DNA of 64,000 nt from Sphingobacterium bovisgrunnientis (GTDB lineage: Bacteria > Bacteroidota > Bacteroidia > Sphingobacteriales > Sphingobacteriaceae): the NCBI RefSeq assembly GCF_009829085.1, contig NZ_WUQY01000013.1:32960-96959 (forward strand), given 5' to 3'. The position numbers and the translations under genes were made by a program. Positions 9,150 to 17,387 of this stretch are shown here, in pieces (the stretch's first letter is position 1; each line of letters opens with the position of its first letter). The notes beneath the pieces are model-generated. The model was not told the DNA's origin. It saw only the letters and a list, made by a program, of their open reading frames with translations, and did no database searches.

Positions 9150-9812
9150 TTATTCATTATCTCCATAATATTTTACCCCCAATTCTATTTTCTCACGACC
9201 ATTAGCCATACGCCATTTGTTGGTGTCACGAAGGGAATATGCACAACCACAGTACTCTTGCATATAAAATCGTTCACGTTTACTAATTTCCAACATACGT
9301 GCACCTCCACCTTTTTTACGCCAATTTAATGTCCAATAATCCATGTCTGGATGACGAGATGCGGCGCGAACACCACAATCGTTTATCTGATCCATGTTCT
9401 TCCACCGCGAAATCCCTAAAGAGCTGGATATGACATCAAATCCATTTTCGGCAGCATATTCAGCTGTTTTTTCAAATCGCATATCGAAGCACATTGTGCA
9501 TCTTATTCCTTTTTCAGGTTCATTTTCCATGCCTTTTGCTAACTCAAACCAATGATCTACATCATAGTCAGCATCTATGAAAGGTATGTTGTGTTTCTCT
9601 GCAAAGCGAATATTTTCTTCTTTGCGAATGTCATATTCTTTGCGTGGATGAATATTTGGATTGTAAAAATAAATTGTAAACTCAATGTCGGAAGCAATTA
9701 GTGCCTCCATTACCTCTCCAGCACATGGTGCACAGCAAGAATGTAATAACAATTTCTTGCCTTGGTTTGGTAAAGTGAGTTTTTCTCTTACAAATTCTTT
9801 TTTCGTTTCCAT
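9150..9812 (-). CDS. queH: Epoxyqueuosine reductase QueH
   Basis: Catalyses the last step of queuosine synthesis in tRNA, reducing epoxyqueuosine, as the non-orthologous replacement of QueG. I place the start at the ATG at 9812 (METKKEF, 220 residues). The longer TTG start at 9836 would almost coincide with the transcription start implied by TAGATTTG at 9844-9851. Cysteine motifs for the Fe-S and metal sites are present: HSCCAPC near the N-terminus, RCTMCFDMR in the middle and YCGCAYS near the C-terminus, with YFYNPNIHP between them. Confidence 0.93.
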   Translation of the reverse strand: METKKEFVREKLTLPNQGKKLLLHSCCAPCAGEVMEALIASDIEFTIYFYNPNIHPRKEYDIRKEENIRFAEKHNIPFIDADYDVDHWFELAKGMENEPEKGIRCTMCFDMRFEKTAEYAAENGFDVISSSLGISRWKNMDQINDCGVRAASRHPDMDYWTLNWRKKGGGARMLEISKRERFYMQEYCGCAYSLRDTNKWRMANGREKIELGVKYYGDNE

Positions 9813-9843
9813 ATGACAAATGGTAATCTTCTGCAATTTTACG

Positions 9844-9851
9844 CAAATCTA
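9844..9851 (-). promoter_or_regulatory. Candidate -7 box of queH
   Basis: TAGATTTG on the minus strand fits TANNTTTG. No clear -33 TTG is seen at the expected distance. Confidence 0.4.
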
Positions 9852-9928
9852 ATGGCTTTTGAAAGTTATTTCATTTTTGTAACGTTTAGATTGCTATTTT
9901 CGTTTAAATACTTACAGACAAAAATGTA

Positions 9929-9936
9929 TACATTTG
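9929..9936 (+). promoter_or_regulatory. Candidate -7 box of the following lipoprotein gene
   Basis: TACATTTG fits TANNTTTG and lies 25 bases before the ATG at 9962. The -33 element is not obvious. Confidence 0.45.
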
Positions 9937-9961
9937 TAATCTAGTAATCGATTCAATTTTT

Positions 9962-11056
9962 ATGCGTAAAATTTTATTTTTATACCTCATACCCGCTTTA
10001 TTAATAAGTGTTATTGCGTGTCAACGAGATGACGACGAGCCTCCTTCACGAGAAATCAAAGATATATCTAGACTTTATATTTCCACTTCTGATTACCAAA
10101 TTGGGGCATCAGAAAATTTGAATAACATTTATGTAATTGATCAAGCTGATGAGGATAGTTTTCCATCTGTTGATTCCTTGTATTCTTACAATTCTGGGGC
10201 TAAAGGTGCGCGTACTATTCATTTTGCACCAAATGGGGGGATGATTTTTCAATCTAGTTTAAACACTCCAGGAACAAATGATACGAGTATATATGTAATG
10301 AATGTCAATATTAGAGGTGATATTTCGTCTAGAGGTAAAATTTCCAATCGTAGATTTGATAATATAAGAGGGTTATATTATACGGTAGTAAATGTAGGTG
10401 TTTCGCTTTCTAATGATTATTTACTAGCAACAAATAAGTCAAATAGAGATGCTAATGGTAATATGTATGTTTTCTTAAGGCCACAAAACTCAGGTGCATT
10501 CAGAGTGCCATCTTTTAGGTTGCCTTTAAATTTCGTTCCATGGGCACTTACTGTTTATGAAAAGGATGTTTTTGTTGTTAAGACCGGAACAGAAGGAGGG
10601 GTTGAAGTGTATAAAGATTTAACACAAAAATTTATAGATAGTCAGGATACATTATTAAATGTGAATCCTACGTTTTCACTTACTGTGAACGGCTCTAGAA
10701 ATCTTCGTGGCATTTCGTATTCAAGAATAAAGGATATTTTAGTGATGACAGATTACTCTATCAATGGTAATGTAATCGAGGATGGTAGAATTTTAATTTT
10801 TGAGAATTTCTCTTCAAACACCACGACAAAAGAAATCTCTCCTACTCGTGTTATCAAAGGTTTGACTACAAAATTGAAGCAGCCAATCGATGTTGCAATT
10901 GACACCCGAGACGATGGAAAGTATATTTATGTAGCTGATCCTGGCGCTAAAAGTGTTTTTCGTTATTTAATTAGTGATGAGGGAGATGTAGCTCCCAATG
11001 CTTCATTAGATTTTAACGGTAAAACACCAGAAAGTATATCCCTGGATACTCGTTAG
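9962..11056 (+). CDS. Lipoprotein with beta-propeller-like repeats, function unknown
   Basis: A 364-residue envelope protein. The signal peptide ends in the lipobox VIAC, followed by the acidic stretch QRDDDEPP. The body reads as repeated beta-blades: IYVIDQADED, IYVMNVNIRGD, DVFVVKTGTEGG and the closing DDGKYIYVADPGAKSVFRY, which resembles NHL or SMP-30-type propellers. No catalytic motif is evident, so binding or a structural role is more likely than catalysis. Its stop codon overlaps that of the convergent SirB1-like gene by 4 bases. Confidence 0.6.
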   Translation: MRKILFLYLIPALLISVIACQRDDDEPPSREIKDISRLYISTSDYQIGASENLNNIYVIDQADEDSFPSVDSLYSYNSGAKGARTIHFAPNGGMIFQSSLNTPGTNDTSIYVMNVNIRGDISSRGKISNRRFDNIRGLYYTVVNVGVSLSNDYLLATNKSNRDANGNMYVFLRPQNSGAFRVPSFRLPLNFVPWALTVYEKDVFVVKTGTEGGVEVYKDLTQKFIDSQDTLLNVNPTFSLTVNGSRNLRGISYSRIKDILVMTDYSINGNVIEDGRILIFENFSSNTTTKEISPTRVIKGLTTKLKQPIDVAIDTRDDGKYIYVADPGAKSVFRYLISDEGDVAPNASLDFNGKTPESISLDTR

Positions 11057-11895
11057 TCTTCAATAATTTTTAAAAGGATGTCTATTTCCTCTTTTTTCTG
11101 AGGACTTCCAATATTCTCATAAGCCGTTATTAAATTGCGAAGTACGCGTTTGATAATGGCTTTATTCGTACACGGCATGGTGTACTCCTCATTAGGAGGG
11201 AGGTTTAATTGTTTTAAAAAGGAATATATGTCGTTATGATGCATTACTTGTCCTCTGTTAAAAGCATTGATATAAAATAGGGGAGGTTGTTCTGTATCTT
11301 CTATGTAGGCTACTATAAAATGTTTTGGAAGATTAATTCCATAAACAGGGATATCTAGCTGTTGTGCAATTATGCTATATACACAGGATAAAGATATAGG
11401 GTTGCCTTTTTTGCTTTCTAAAACTTTATGTATAAACGAATTTTGTGGGTCATGATAATTTGTTGTATTTCCCGATAATCCAAATTCACGAAACAATACA
11501 TTATTTAACAGTTTGACTTTCTCCAACGGACTCATGTCATACATAAGTTGAAACCAAGCGTTACGTTTAAGTTCAGAAATAGTTAACAACACATTATTCT
11601 CATCCAAATTTGGGTATTGGTACCTATTTATAATAAGTAATCCCTCTAATAGGTCGTCGCTATTTTTGAGATCCCAAAATTGAAGGTCATATTTTATCTG
11701 ATCAAATTGGATTTTATGAATAATATTTTCAATCCGAGATTGCGATAATGGATCAAATGAAGACTCCCAATTTTCTTCTAACAAAGGAATTACATCTGGT
11801 CCTGCAGTAACAAGGCGTTCTTCCAATTGGTTGAAAATTTCAGTGTCTGGATCGTCTAATAAAGATATTATCGCTTTAATCTCTCTCTCATTCAT
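11053..11895 (-). CDS. SirB1/transglutaminase-like family protein
   Basis: A 280-residue soluble protein. Residues 90-230 match the SirB1/YchA-type transglutaminase-like core: GNPISLSCVYSIIAQQL with a cysteine, and LPKHFIVAY with a histidine, then a FYINAFNRG segment. The C-terminal part has TPR-like helices (RVLRNLITAYENIG). Family members are widespread but their substrate is not established. It is divergent from the methyltransferase-like gene at 11976 and convergent with the lipoprotein gene at 9962. Confidence 0.75.
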   Translation of the reverse strand: MNEREIKAIISLLDDPDTEIFNQLEERLVTAGPDVIPLLEENWESSFDPLSQSRIENIIHKIQFDQIKYDLQFWDLKNSDDLLEGLLIINRYQYPNLDENNVLLTISELKRNAWFQLMYDMSPLEKVKLLNNVLFREFGLSGNTTNYHDPQNSFIHKVLESKKGNPISLSCVYSIIAQQLDIPVYGINLPKHFIVAYIEDTEQPPLFYINAFNRGQVMHHNDIYSFLKQLNLPPNEEYTMPCTNKAIIKRVLRNLITAYENIGSPQKKEEIDILLKIIED

Positions 11896-11963
11896 ATATA
11901 AATTTAGTTAAATCTATTGATTTATTAAAAATGAACTGTCTTAATAATGTAAATCAATATATG

Positions 11964-11971
11964 TATTTTTG
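11964..11971 (+). promoter_or_regulatory. Candidate -7 box abutting a start codon
   Basis: TATTTTTG fits TANNTTTG and ends 4 bases before the ATG at 11976, so the transcript would start at or next to the start codon. No clear -33 element. Confidence 0.4.
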
Positions 11972-11975
11972 CAAA

Positions 11976-12401
11976 ATGATTTATTTTCTGCAGAAAATCA
12001 AGCATTACATCACTTCAAATACTCGTCATGGCACACACTCACCTTTTGTATATGCTCTGGCGGATGAGTTGATATATAATAAGAACATTACTCGTTGTGA
12101 TTCGTTGATAGAGGATATTATCGCGTATTATCTTTCAAAAGGATTGACAGAATTTTCTTTTTTAATTACTGATTTTAAGCAACATTCTTTTGCAGATTTG
12201 TTAGTTCTTCAAAATTCCTATTTTATGATTTTCGTGAAAGACATTAATGATTGTTCTTATCATCGAAAACTTTGGAAAACTATGCAAGCACATAAAGATT
12301 TTGTAGTGTTAATTGATTTGTTTGAATTTGGAATAATTTGTAAACGAAAAGAGCAACCCAAAGAAAATTTTAAGTTGCGCTATCCCTATTTTTACTACTA
12401 A
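11976..12401 (+). CDS. Methyltransferase-like protein lacking the SAM-binding core
   Basis: I take the ATG at 11976 (MIYFLQKIKHY, 141 residues) over the upstream ATG at 11931. The N-terminus, with TRHGTHSPFVYALADE, matches the start of a Bacteroidota class I SAM-dependent methyltransferase family of about 240-260 residues. The last 60 residues match its end: NSYFMIFVKDI, LWKTMQAHKDF, VLIDLFEFGI and QPKENFKLRY. The roughly 100 residues in between, which should carry the glycine-rich SAM loop and following strands, are absent, and the usual FDD acidic pair is reduced to VKD. The frame is otherwise intact, so this is either a decayed enzyme or a repurposed small protein. The match is from memory of the family. 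Confidence 0.6.
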   Translation: MIYFLQKIKHYITSNTRHGTHSPFVYALADELIYNKNITRCDSLIEDIIAYYLSKGLTEFSFLITDFKQHSFADLLVLQNSYFMIFVKDINDCSYHRKLWKTMQAHKDFVVLIDLFEFGIICKRKEQPKENFKLRYPYFYY

Positions 12402-13537
12402 AAAGCTTCACTTATACTTAAGTAAAATCCAGATTGTCGCTCTTCTCCTGGCTTTTTTTCGCCAAAGGCGTAATCGAGACGTATACTACTGCTGTGCTCA
12501 ATACTAAAGAAATAGCGAAGTCCAGCACCATACGTTGGTATAAACCGTGCCTTATGCTGTTTTGAGAAAGTGGTGCCGGCGCCGACAAAACCTGATAGGC
12601 CGAATCTAGGATGTAAGCGATAGCGAAGTTCTGCTTGTGTGGCTAAATAATTTTTGTCTTTGTATCTTCCTAAATAGTATCCACGCATTGTCATGTCTCC
12701 CCCAAGATCGCGTAAAGTATAAAAAGGAATGTTTTCGCCAAATGTTCCACGGTAAAGTATTTGCCCAGCAAAATTTAGTTTTCGATTCAATGGGTGAAAG
12801 CCACGCAGGTCAGTTTCTAACAATGACCCATTAAAATCCTCGTAGGTAAAAAATTTAGGGGCATAGGCATATTTTATACGACCGTAAAAACCTTTATTTG
12901 TATATGTTGTCACATCACGTGTGTCGAATAATGCAGATAGACCTAAGGTAATGTATTGACCACCAGTTTTACCAATGATGCTGTTGGATTCAAAGATGCC
13001 GTCTGCTTCAACATCTTTGAATTTATAATTGTCATAGCTGGTATTTACACCTACATAAAACCTTGGTAATATCTTCTTTTCAATATCGGCCTTGAAACGG
13101 TATAGTGTCTGATCCAAATAATCTTCATCTGCTTTCCATGTATCATTTCCAATGCCGTAAAAATTGAATGGCCATTCTCTTGCGCGTAACTCTAATAAGA
13201 TATGGTAGTCATTGTCTTTGGTCCATAAATCGGATGTAATATTAATTTTTTTCTGCTTTTTTGTGGTAATAGTGCTAATTAGAGTGATGTTTGATGTACG
13301 GCTTACAAGGCTATTTTTGTCTAAATAAAAATTATAAGTTGCTGCGACACCAAATTCTGGGCCTGTTTCTTGCGCGTATGAAAACGCAGGTACTACAAAA
13401 TAGCTCCCATTTCTAGTGGTGTCACCTTGCGAAGAGAAAGTTTTTTTTATTATTTTTTCAATAAAATTTGTAGAGTCTTGAGCTAGTGCAATATGGGCGC
13501 ATATTAAAAATAGAAAAATAGATACATACTTTTTCAT
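12398..13537 (-). CDS. Omp85/BamA-like outer-membrane barrel protein
   Basis: A 379-residue protein with a cleavable signal peptide (MKKYVSIFLFLICAHIALAQ). The rest is an amphipathic beta-barrel with the Omp85-type DMTMRGYYLGRY motif, equivalent to VRGF, and the closing segment RQSGFYLSISEAF with a C-terminal Phe. No POTRA repeats precede the barrel, so it belongs with the short surface-antigen D15-like proteins rather than BamA. Its stop overlaps that of the convergent gene at 11976 by 4 bases. A 21-codon ORF in the same frame ends just ahead of its ATG. Confidence 0.8.
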   Translation of the reverse strand: MKKYVSIFLFLICAHIALAQDSTNFIEKIIKKTFSSQGDTTRNGSYFVVPAFSYAQETGPEFGVAATYNFYLDKNSLVSRTSNITLISTITTKKQKKINITSDLWTKDNDYHILLELRAREWPFNFYGIGNDTWKADEDYLDQTLYRFKADIEKKILPRFYVGVNTSYDNYKFKDVEADGIFESNSIIGKTGGQYITLGLSALFDTRDVTTYTNKGFYGRIKYAYAPKFFTYEDFNGSLLETDLRGFHPLNRKLNFAGQILYRGTFGENIPFYTLRDLGGDMTMRGYYLGRYKDKNYLATQAELRYRLHPRFGLSGFVGAGTTFSKQHKARFIPTYGAGLRYFFSIEHSSSIRLDYAFGEKKPGEERQSGFYLSISEAF

Positions 13538-13540
13538 GCA

Positions 13541-13606
13541 TCACTGTTGGAAATTATCGTGCCAAAGATGCGTCAATGCTTCTTGTGAAGTAGGTGTTAA
13601 TTTCAT
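13541..13606 (-). CDS. Candidate 21-residue leader peptide ORF
   Basis: ATG at 13606 to TGA at 13541 encodes MKLTPTSQEALTHLWHDNFQ plus Q. The stop is in frame with, and one codon before, the ATG of the barrel gene at 13537, so terminating ribosomes could restart there. No database support is available here; it may be chance. Confidence 0.25.
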   Translation of the reverse strand: MKLTPTSQEALTHLWHDNFQQ

Positions 13607-13675
13607 ATTGAAAAATTATCAGACTGCATATCAGCTTAATGGATGATTCTCGTATGTTTTTTTATGTAAAAATTT

Positions 13676-13704
13676 TTGAAATGTCATGTCGGTGTCTATC
13701 TTTG
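13676..13704 (+). promoter_or_regulatory. Upstream promoter P1 before the tRNA cluster
   Basis: TTG (13676-13678), an 18-base spacer, then TATCTTTG (13697-13704). The predicted start is close to 13711, exactly where a hairpin begins. Confidence 0.6.
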
Positions 13705-13710
13705 CAACAT

Positions 13711-13748
13711 CAAAAACGATCACAGTTGTCGATTTGTGAGCGTTTTTG
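13711..13748 (+). other. Inverted repeat between two promoters
   Basis: Arms of 14 bases (13711-13724 and 13735-13748) pair with a single mismatch around a 10-base loop. The 3' arm contains CGTTTTTG. The 284 bases between the leader ORF and the first tRNA hold this element and two promoters. I see no gene there. Confidence 0.6.
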
Positions 13749-13797
13749 AATAGAGTTCTTTAAGAAATAGAAAAGTAAAAGTTTTTAAAAAATTCTC

Positions 13798-13829
13798 TTG
13801 CAAGTTTGAAATGAATTTTTCTATCTTTG
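13798..13829 (+). promoter_or_regulatory. Promoter P2 of the tRNA-tuf operon
   Basis: TTG (13798-13800), a 21-base spacer and TATCTTTG (13822-13829), about 60 bases before the first tRNA. Confidence 0.65.
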
Positions 13830-13890
13830 CACCAGCTGCCCGGAAGGGTAGATGTTCTTCGAGAGTTTGAAAAGACAAAAATAATAGTAA

Positions 13891-13963
<73 letters not shown>

Positions 13964-13987
13964 CTAAATGCGAGACATCGCAGGTCT

Positions 13988-14068
13988 GGAGGGGTTCCAG
14001 AGCGGTCAAATGGGACGGACTGTAAATCCGTTGCTTCGGCTTCGAAGGTTCGAATCCTTCTCCCTCCA
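13988..14068 (+). tRNA. tRNA-Tyr (anticodon GTA)
   Basis: 81 bases with the long variable arm of a class II tRNA. The acceptor GGAGGGG pairs with TCCCTCC including one G-U pair. The anticodon loop contains GTA. Confidence 0.96.
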
Positions 14069-14113
14069 CACTAAATTTGTTGTTTTTAGTATTTCATATA
14101 TTAAAAACAAAAA

Positions 14114-14186
14114 GCGGAAGTAGCTCAGTTGGTAGAGCGATAGCCTTCCAAGCTATAGGTCGCGAGTTCGAACCTCGTCTTCCGCT
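14114..14186 (+). tRNA. tRNA-Gly (anticodon TCC)
   Basis: 73 bases. The acceptor GCGGAAG pairs with CTTCCGC. The anticodon stem ATAGC/GCTAT encloses the loop CTTCCAA. Confidence 0.96.
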
Positions 14187-14274
14187 CATTTTCAAGGTTT
14201 TTCAGTCTCTATCTTTCATGATTTAAATATGTAAGGTGGAGGCATAATTCCGTAAATGAGCTTTTTAATTAAAA

Positions 14275-14346
<72 letters not shown>

Positions 14347-14419
14347 CGTCAAAAAAGTTTACTATTTTTGTAAAGAATTTATATAAAGAAATATTTAATA
14401 ATTACTAATTCGCATAAAC

Positions 14420-15604
14420 ATGGCAAAAGAGAAATTTGACCGTAGTAAACCCCACTTAAACATTGGTACTATCGGTCACGTTGACCACGGTAAAACAACT
14501 ACAACTGCAGCTATCACTAAAGTATTAGCGGATGCAGGTTTATCAGAAGCTCGTTCATTTGATTCAATTGACTCTGCTCCTGAAGAAAAAGAGCGTGGTA
14601 TCACGATTAATACAGCGCACGTTGAGTACTCAACTGCAAGTCGTCACTATGCACACGTTGACTGTCCAGGTCACGCCGATTACGTTAAGAACATGGTAAC
14701 TGGTGCTGCTCAAATGGACGGTGCTATCATCGTTGTTGCTGCAACTGATGGTCCTATGCCTCAAACTCGTGAGCACATCTTGTTAGCTCGTCAGGTAGGT
14801 GTACCAGCGTTAGTAGTATTCTTAAACAAAGTTGACTTAGTAGATGATCCTGAGTTATTAGAGTTAGTAGAAATGGAAGTACGTGAGTTATTGTCATTCT
14901 ACGAATTCCCAGGTGATGATATTCCAGTAATCCAAGGTTCTGCTTTAGGTGCATTGAATGGTGAGCCTGAGTGGGTTGCTAAAGTGATGGAATTAATGGA
15001 CGCTGTAGATAACTACATTCCAATTCCTCCACGTTTAACTGACTTACCTTTCTTGATGCCAGTAGAGGACGTATTCTCGATCACAGGTCGTGGTACAGTA
15101 GCTACAGGTCGTATCGAAAGAGGTGTGATCAACTCTGGTGATCCAGTTGAAATCTTAGGTATGGGTGCTGAAGATTTAAAATCTACAGTAACAGGTGTTG
15201 AGATGTTCCGTAAAATCTTAGATTACGGTGAAGCAGGTGATAACGTAGGTTTATTATTACGTGGTATTGAGAAAACTGATATCAAACGTGGTATGGTTAT
15301 CGTTAAACCAGGTTCAGTAACTCCTCACGATCACTTCAAAGCTGAGGTTTACGTATTGTCAAAAGCAGAAGGTGGTCGTCACACTCCATTCTTCAACAAA
15401 TACCGTCCTCAATTCTATTTCCGTACAACAGACGTAACAGGAGAGATCATGTTGCCAGAAGGTACTGAAATGGTTATGCCAGGTGATAACGTTACAATTA
15501 CAGTTAAATTAATCTCTGCAATTGCAATGGAAAAAGGTCTACGTTTCGCTATCCGTGAGGGTGGTCGTACAGTAGGTGCTGGTCAGGTAACTGAAATCAT
15601 TTAA
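14420..15604 (+). CDS. tuf: Elongation factor Tu
   Basis: GTPase that delivers aminoacyl-tRNA to the ribosome. The 394 residues show the three-domain EF-Tu: P-loop GHVDHGKT, switch [24 protein letters not shown], and domain 2-3 segments such as [13 protein letters not shown]. Codon use is strongly biased to a small preferred set, as expected of one of the most abundant proteins. It follows four tRNAs, and a strong terminator closes the unit before tRNA-Trp. Confidence 0.98.
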   Translation: MAKEKFDRSKPHLNIGTIGHVDHGKTTTTAAITKVLADAGLSEARSFDSIDSAPEEKERGITINTAHVEYSTASRHYAHVDCPGHADYVKNMVTGAAQMDGAIIVVAATDGPMPQTREHILLARQVGVPALVVFLNKVDLVDDPELLELVEMEVRELLSFYEFPGDDIPVIQGSALGALNGEPEWVAKVMELMDAVDNYIPIPPRLTDLPFLMPVEDVFSITGRGTVATGRIERGVINSGDPVEILGMGAEDLKSTVTGVEMFRKILDYGEAGDNVGLLLRGIEKTDIKRGMVIVKPGSVTPHDHFKAEVYVLSKAEGGRHTPFFNKYRPQFYFRTTDVTGEIMLPEGTEMVMPGDNVTITVKLISAIAMEKGLRFAIREGGRTVGAGQVTEII

Positions 15605-15630
15605 TCTTTTTTTAGATTAATAAAATAATA

Positions 15631-15666
15631 AAATAAGCTAATCGGCTGATGCTGATTAGCTTATTT
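15631..15666 (+). terminator. Terminator after tuf
   Basis: A 13-bp perfect stem (15631-15643 with 15654-15666) is extended by three inner pairs (one G-U) and followed by a T-run. Confidence 0.85.
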
Positions 15667-15716
15667 TTTCCAACACAAAATTGTTCTTTAAAACATATAA
15701 AAAATGCAAAAAATAT

Positions 15717-15748
15717 TTGTTCTAATAGGTTTAGAACACTATATTTGC
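15717..15748 (+). promoter_or_regulatory. Promoter of tRNA-Trp-secE-nusG
   Basis: TTG (15717-15719), a 21-base spacer and TATATTTG (15741-15748), 19 bases before the tRNA. Confidence 0.7.
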
Positions 15749-15767
15749 ATCATCAAAAAAAAACACA

Positions 15768-15838
15768 GGGATATAGTATAATGGTTAGTATCGTGGTCTC
15801 CAAAACCATTGGTCTGGGTTCGAATCCTAGTATCCCTG
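15768..15838 (+). tRNA. tRNA-Trp (anticodon CCA)
   Basis: 71 bases. The acceptor AGGGATA pairs with TATCCCT, the anticodon loop is CTCCAAA and the T-loop is GTTCGAATC. The secE start codon follows 24 bases later. Confidence 0.96.
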
Positions 15839-15862
15839 CTAAATAACTTAAATAATCAAACA

Positions 15863-16054
15863 ATGGCTAACGTACTTGATTTTTTTAAAGAGTCTTATCA
15901 AGAGGTGACTGAGAAAGTTACTTGGCCTACTTGGTCTCAATTGCAAAATCATGCAGTCGTAGTCCTTGTAGCTTCGTTGATCATAGCTTTAGTAGTATTG
16001 TTAATGGACAAAGCTTCAAGTAACGTGTTGGAGTTGTTGTACGGTACTAAGTAA
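15863..16054 (+). CDS. secE: Preprotein translocase subunit SecE
   Basis: Small essential subunit that clamps SecY. The open frame extends back to 15809 inside the tRNA, but the ATG at 15863 (MANVLDFFKES) gives the canonical 63-residue single-span SecE. It has an amphipathic helix with VTWPTWSQL, then one membrane segment (about residues 29-47). It lies between tRNA-Trp and nusG, the standard neighbourhood. Confidence 0.95.
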   Translation: MANVLDFFKESYQEVTEKVTWPTWSQLQNHAVVVLVASLIIALVVLLMDKASSNVLELLYGTK

Positions 16055-16074
16055 GGTTTTATCTAGAAGACATT

Positions 16075-16620
16075 ATGGCTGATCAAAGTTTAAAGTGGTA
16101 CGTAGTACGTGCTGTAAGTGGTAAAGAGAAGAAAGTAAAACAATACGTAGAAGCGGAAGTTAGTAGATTGGGTATTCAACATTTAGTGCCTCAAGTATTA
16201 ATTCCGATGGAAAAGTATTACCAAATGCGCGACGGAAAAAAGGTCGCTAAAGAGCGTAATTACTATCCTGGATATGTGTTGATTGAAGCTGCTCTTGATG
16301 GGGAGATTGAACACGCGATCAAGAATTTGAACAGTGTAATTGGTTTCTTAGGAGATAAAGCAGGTGTGGCTATTCCATTGCGTCCATCTGAAGTTAATAG
16401 AATTTTGGGTAAAGTGGATGAGATGGCTGAGCAAGGCGAATCAATCAACGTTACTTATTACGTTGGAGAGTCTGTAAAAGTTACTGATGGACCTTTCAAC
16501 GGATTTACAGGTGAGATTGAAGAGGTTCATGAGGATAAGAAAAAGTTAACTGTAATGGTTAAAGTATTCGGTCGTAAGACTCCACTTGAATTGAACTACA
16601 TGCAAGTAGAAAAGGAATAA
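16075..16620 (+). CDS. nusG: Transcription termination/antitermination factor NusG
   Basis: Binds RNA polymerase and modulates pausing, Rho termination and coupling to the ribosome. The 181 residues have an NGN domain starting KWYVVRAVSGKEKKVKQY with the YYPGYVLIEA strand, and a C-terminal KOW domain beginning VKVTDGPFNGFTGEIEEV. It lies 20 bases downstream of secE and is followed by its own terminator, which separates it from rplK. Confidence 0.97.
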   Translation: MADQSLKWYVVRAVSGKEKKVKQYVEAEVSRLGIQHLVPQVLIPMEKYYQMRDGKKVAKERNYYPGYVLIEAALDGEIEHAIKNLNSVIGFLGDKAGVAIPLRPSEVNRILGKVDEMAEQGESINVTYYVGESVKVTDGPFNGFTGEIEEVHEDKKKLTVMVKVFGRKTPLELNYMQVEKE

Positions 16621-16642
16621 TAGATTTATTATAAAATATACG

Positions 16643-16674
16643 AAAAAGCTTCTTATGAAAATATGAAGCTTTTT
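16643..16674 (+). terminator. Terminator after nusG
   Basis: A 10-bp stem (16643-16652 with 16665-16674) runs into a T-run. The 301 bases between nusG and rplK hold this terminator and the rplK promoter. Small ORFs there on both strands have no coding look. Confidence 0.75.
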
Positions 16675-16783
16675 TGTGTTTCGCTATCATTATTTATTTC
16701 GCACGATAGACGTGGCTAATGACTGTAGGCTCAATCATTTTAAATAAAAAAGAATATTTAATAAATATTTGTGAGCAACTATT

Positions 16784-16812
16784 TTGTGAATCAAATATTC
16801 TTATTATCTTTG
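16784..16812 (+). promoter_or_regulatory. Promoter of the rplKAJL-rpoBC operon
   Basis: TTG (16784-16786), an 18-base spacer and TATCTTTG (16805-16812). This implies a 5' leader of about 100 bases before rplK, long enough for L1-type autogenous control, though no binding site was identified. Confidence 0.65.
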
Positions 16813-16921
16813 CACCTCGTTTAGTTGTGAAAACTTCTGTTTTAACGCTAACCGATATAAATGTTACAAGTATTGCTTCCAACTTACTAACAAACATTTA
16901 ACAAATTAAATTCAAAACAAA

Positions 16922-17365
16922 ATGGCAAAAGAAGTCAGTGCGTTAGTAAAATTACAAGTAAAGGGCGGTGCAGCCAATCCATCTCCTCCAGTAGGACCTG
17001 CTTTAGGTGCTAAGGGTGTGAATATCATGGATTTCTGTAAGCAGTTCAATGCTCGTACGCAAGACAAACCAGGTCAAGTATTACCAGTAGTGATTACTGT
17101 TTATGCTGACAAGTCATTTGATTTTATCATCAAAACTCCACCGGTAGCTGTTCAATTGAAAGATGCTGCTAAATTAAAAAGTGGATCAGGTGAGCCAAAT
17201 CGTAAGAAAGTTGCTTCAATTACTTGGGAGCAAGTAGAGACGATTGCAAAAGACAAAATGACTGACTTAAATGCTTTCACTGTAGAATCTGCAATGAGCA
17301 TGGTAGCTGGTACAGCGCGTAGTATGGGTATCACTGTTTCAGGTGACGCTCCTTGGAAAAATTAA
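16922..17365 (+). CDS. rplK: 50S ribosomal protein L11
   Basis: Forms the GTPase-associated centre with 23S rRNA. The 147 residues start [20 protein letters not shown] and carry the proline-rich [10 protein letters not shown] hinge with the [12 protein letters not shown] segment and the C-terminal RNA-binding domain ending RSMGITV. First gene of the ribosomal protein and RNA polymerase operon. Confidence 0.98.
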   Translation: MAKEVSALVKLQVKGGAANPSPPVGPALGAKGVNIMDFCKQFNARTQDKPGQVLPVVITVYADKSFDFIIKTPPVAVQLKDAAKLKSGSGEPNRKKVASITWEQVETIAKDKMTDLNAFTVESAMSMVAGTARSMGITVSGDAPWKN

Positions 17366-17387
17366 TTAACGAAATCAGTTTAAGAAA

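Noticed and set aside
16694..16901. Overlapping ORFs on both strands between nusG and rplK
   Set aside because: Both overlap the rplK promoter at 16784-16812, lack family resemblance and have no signal of coding bias.
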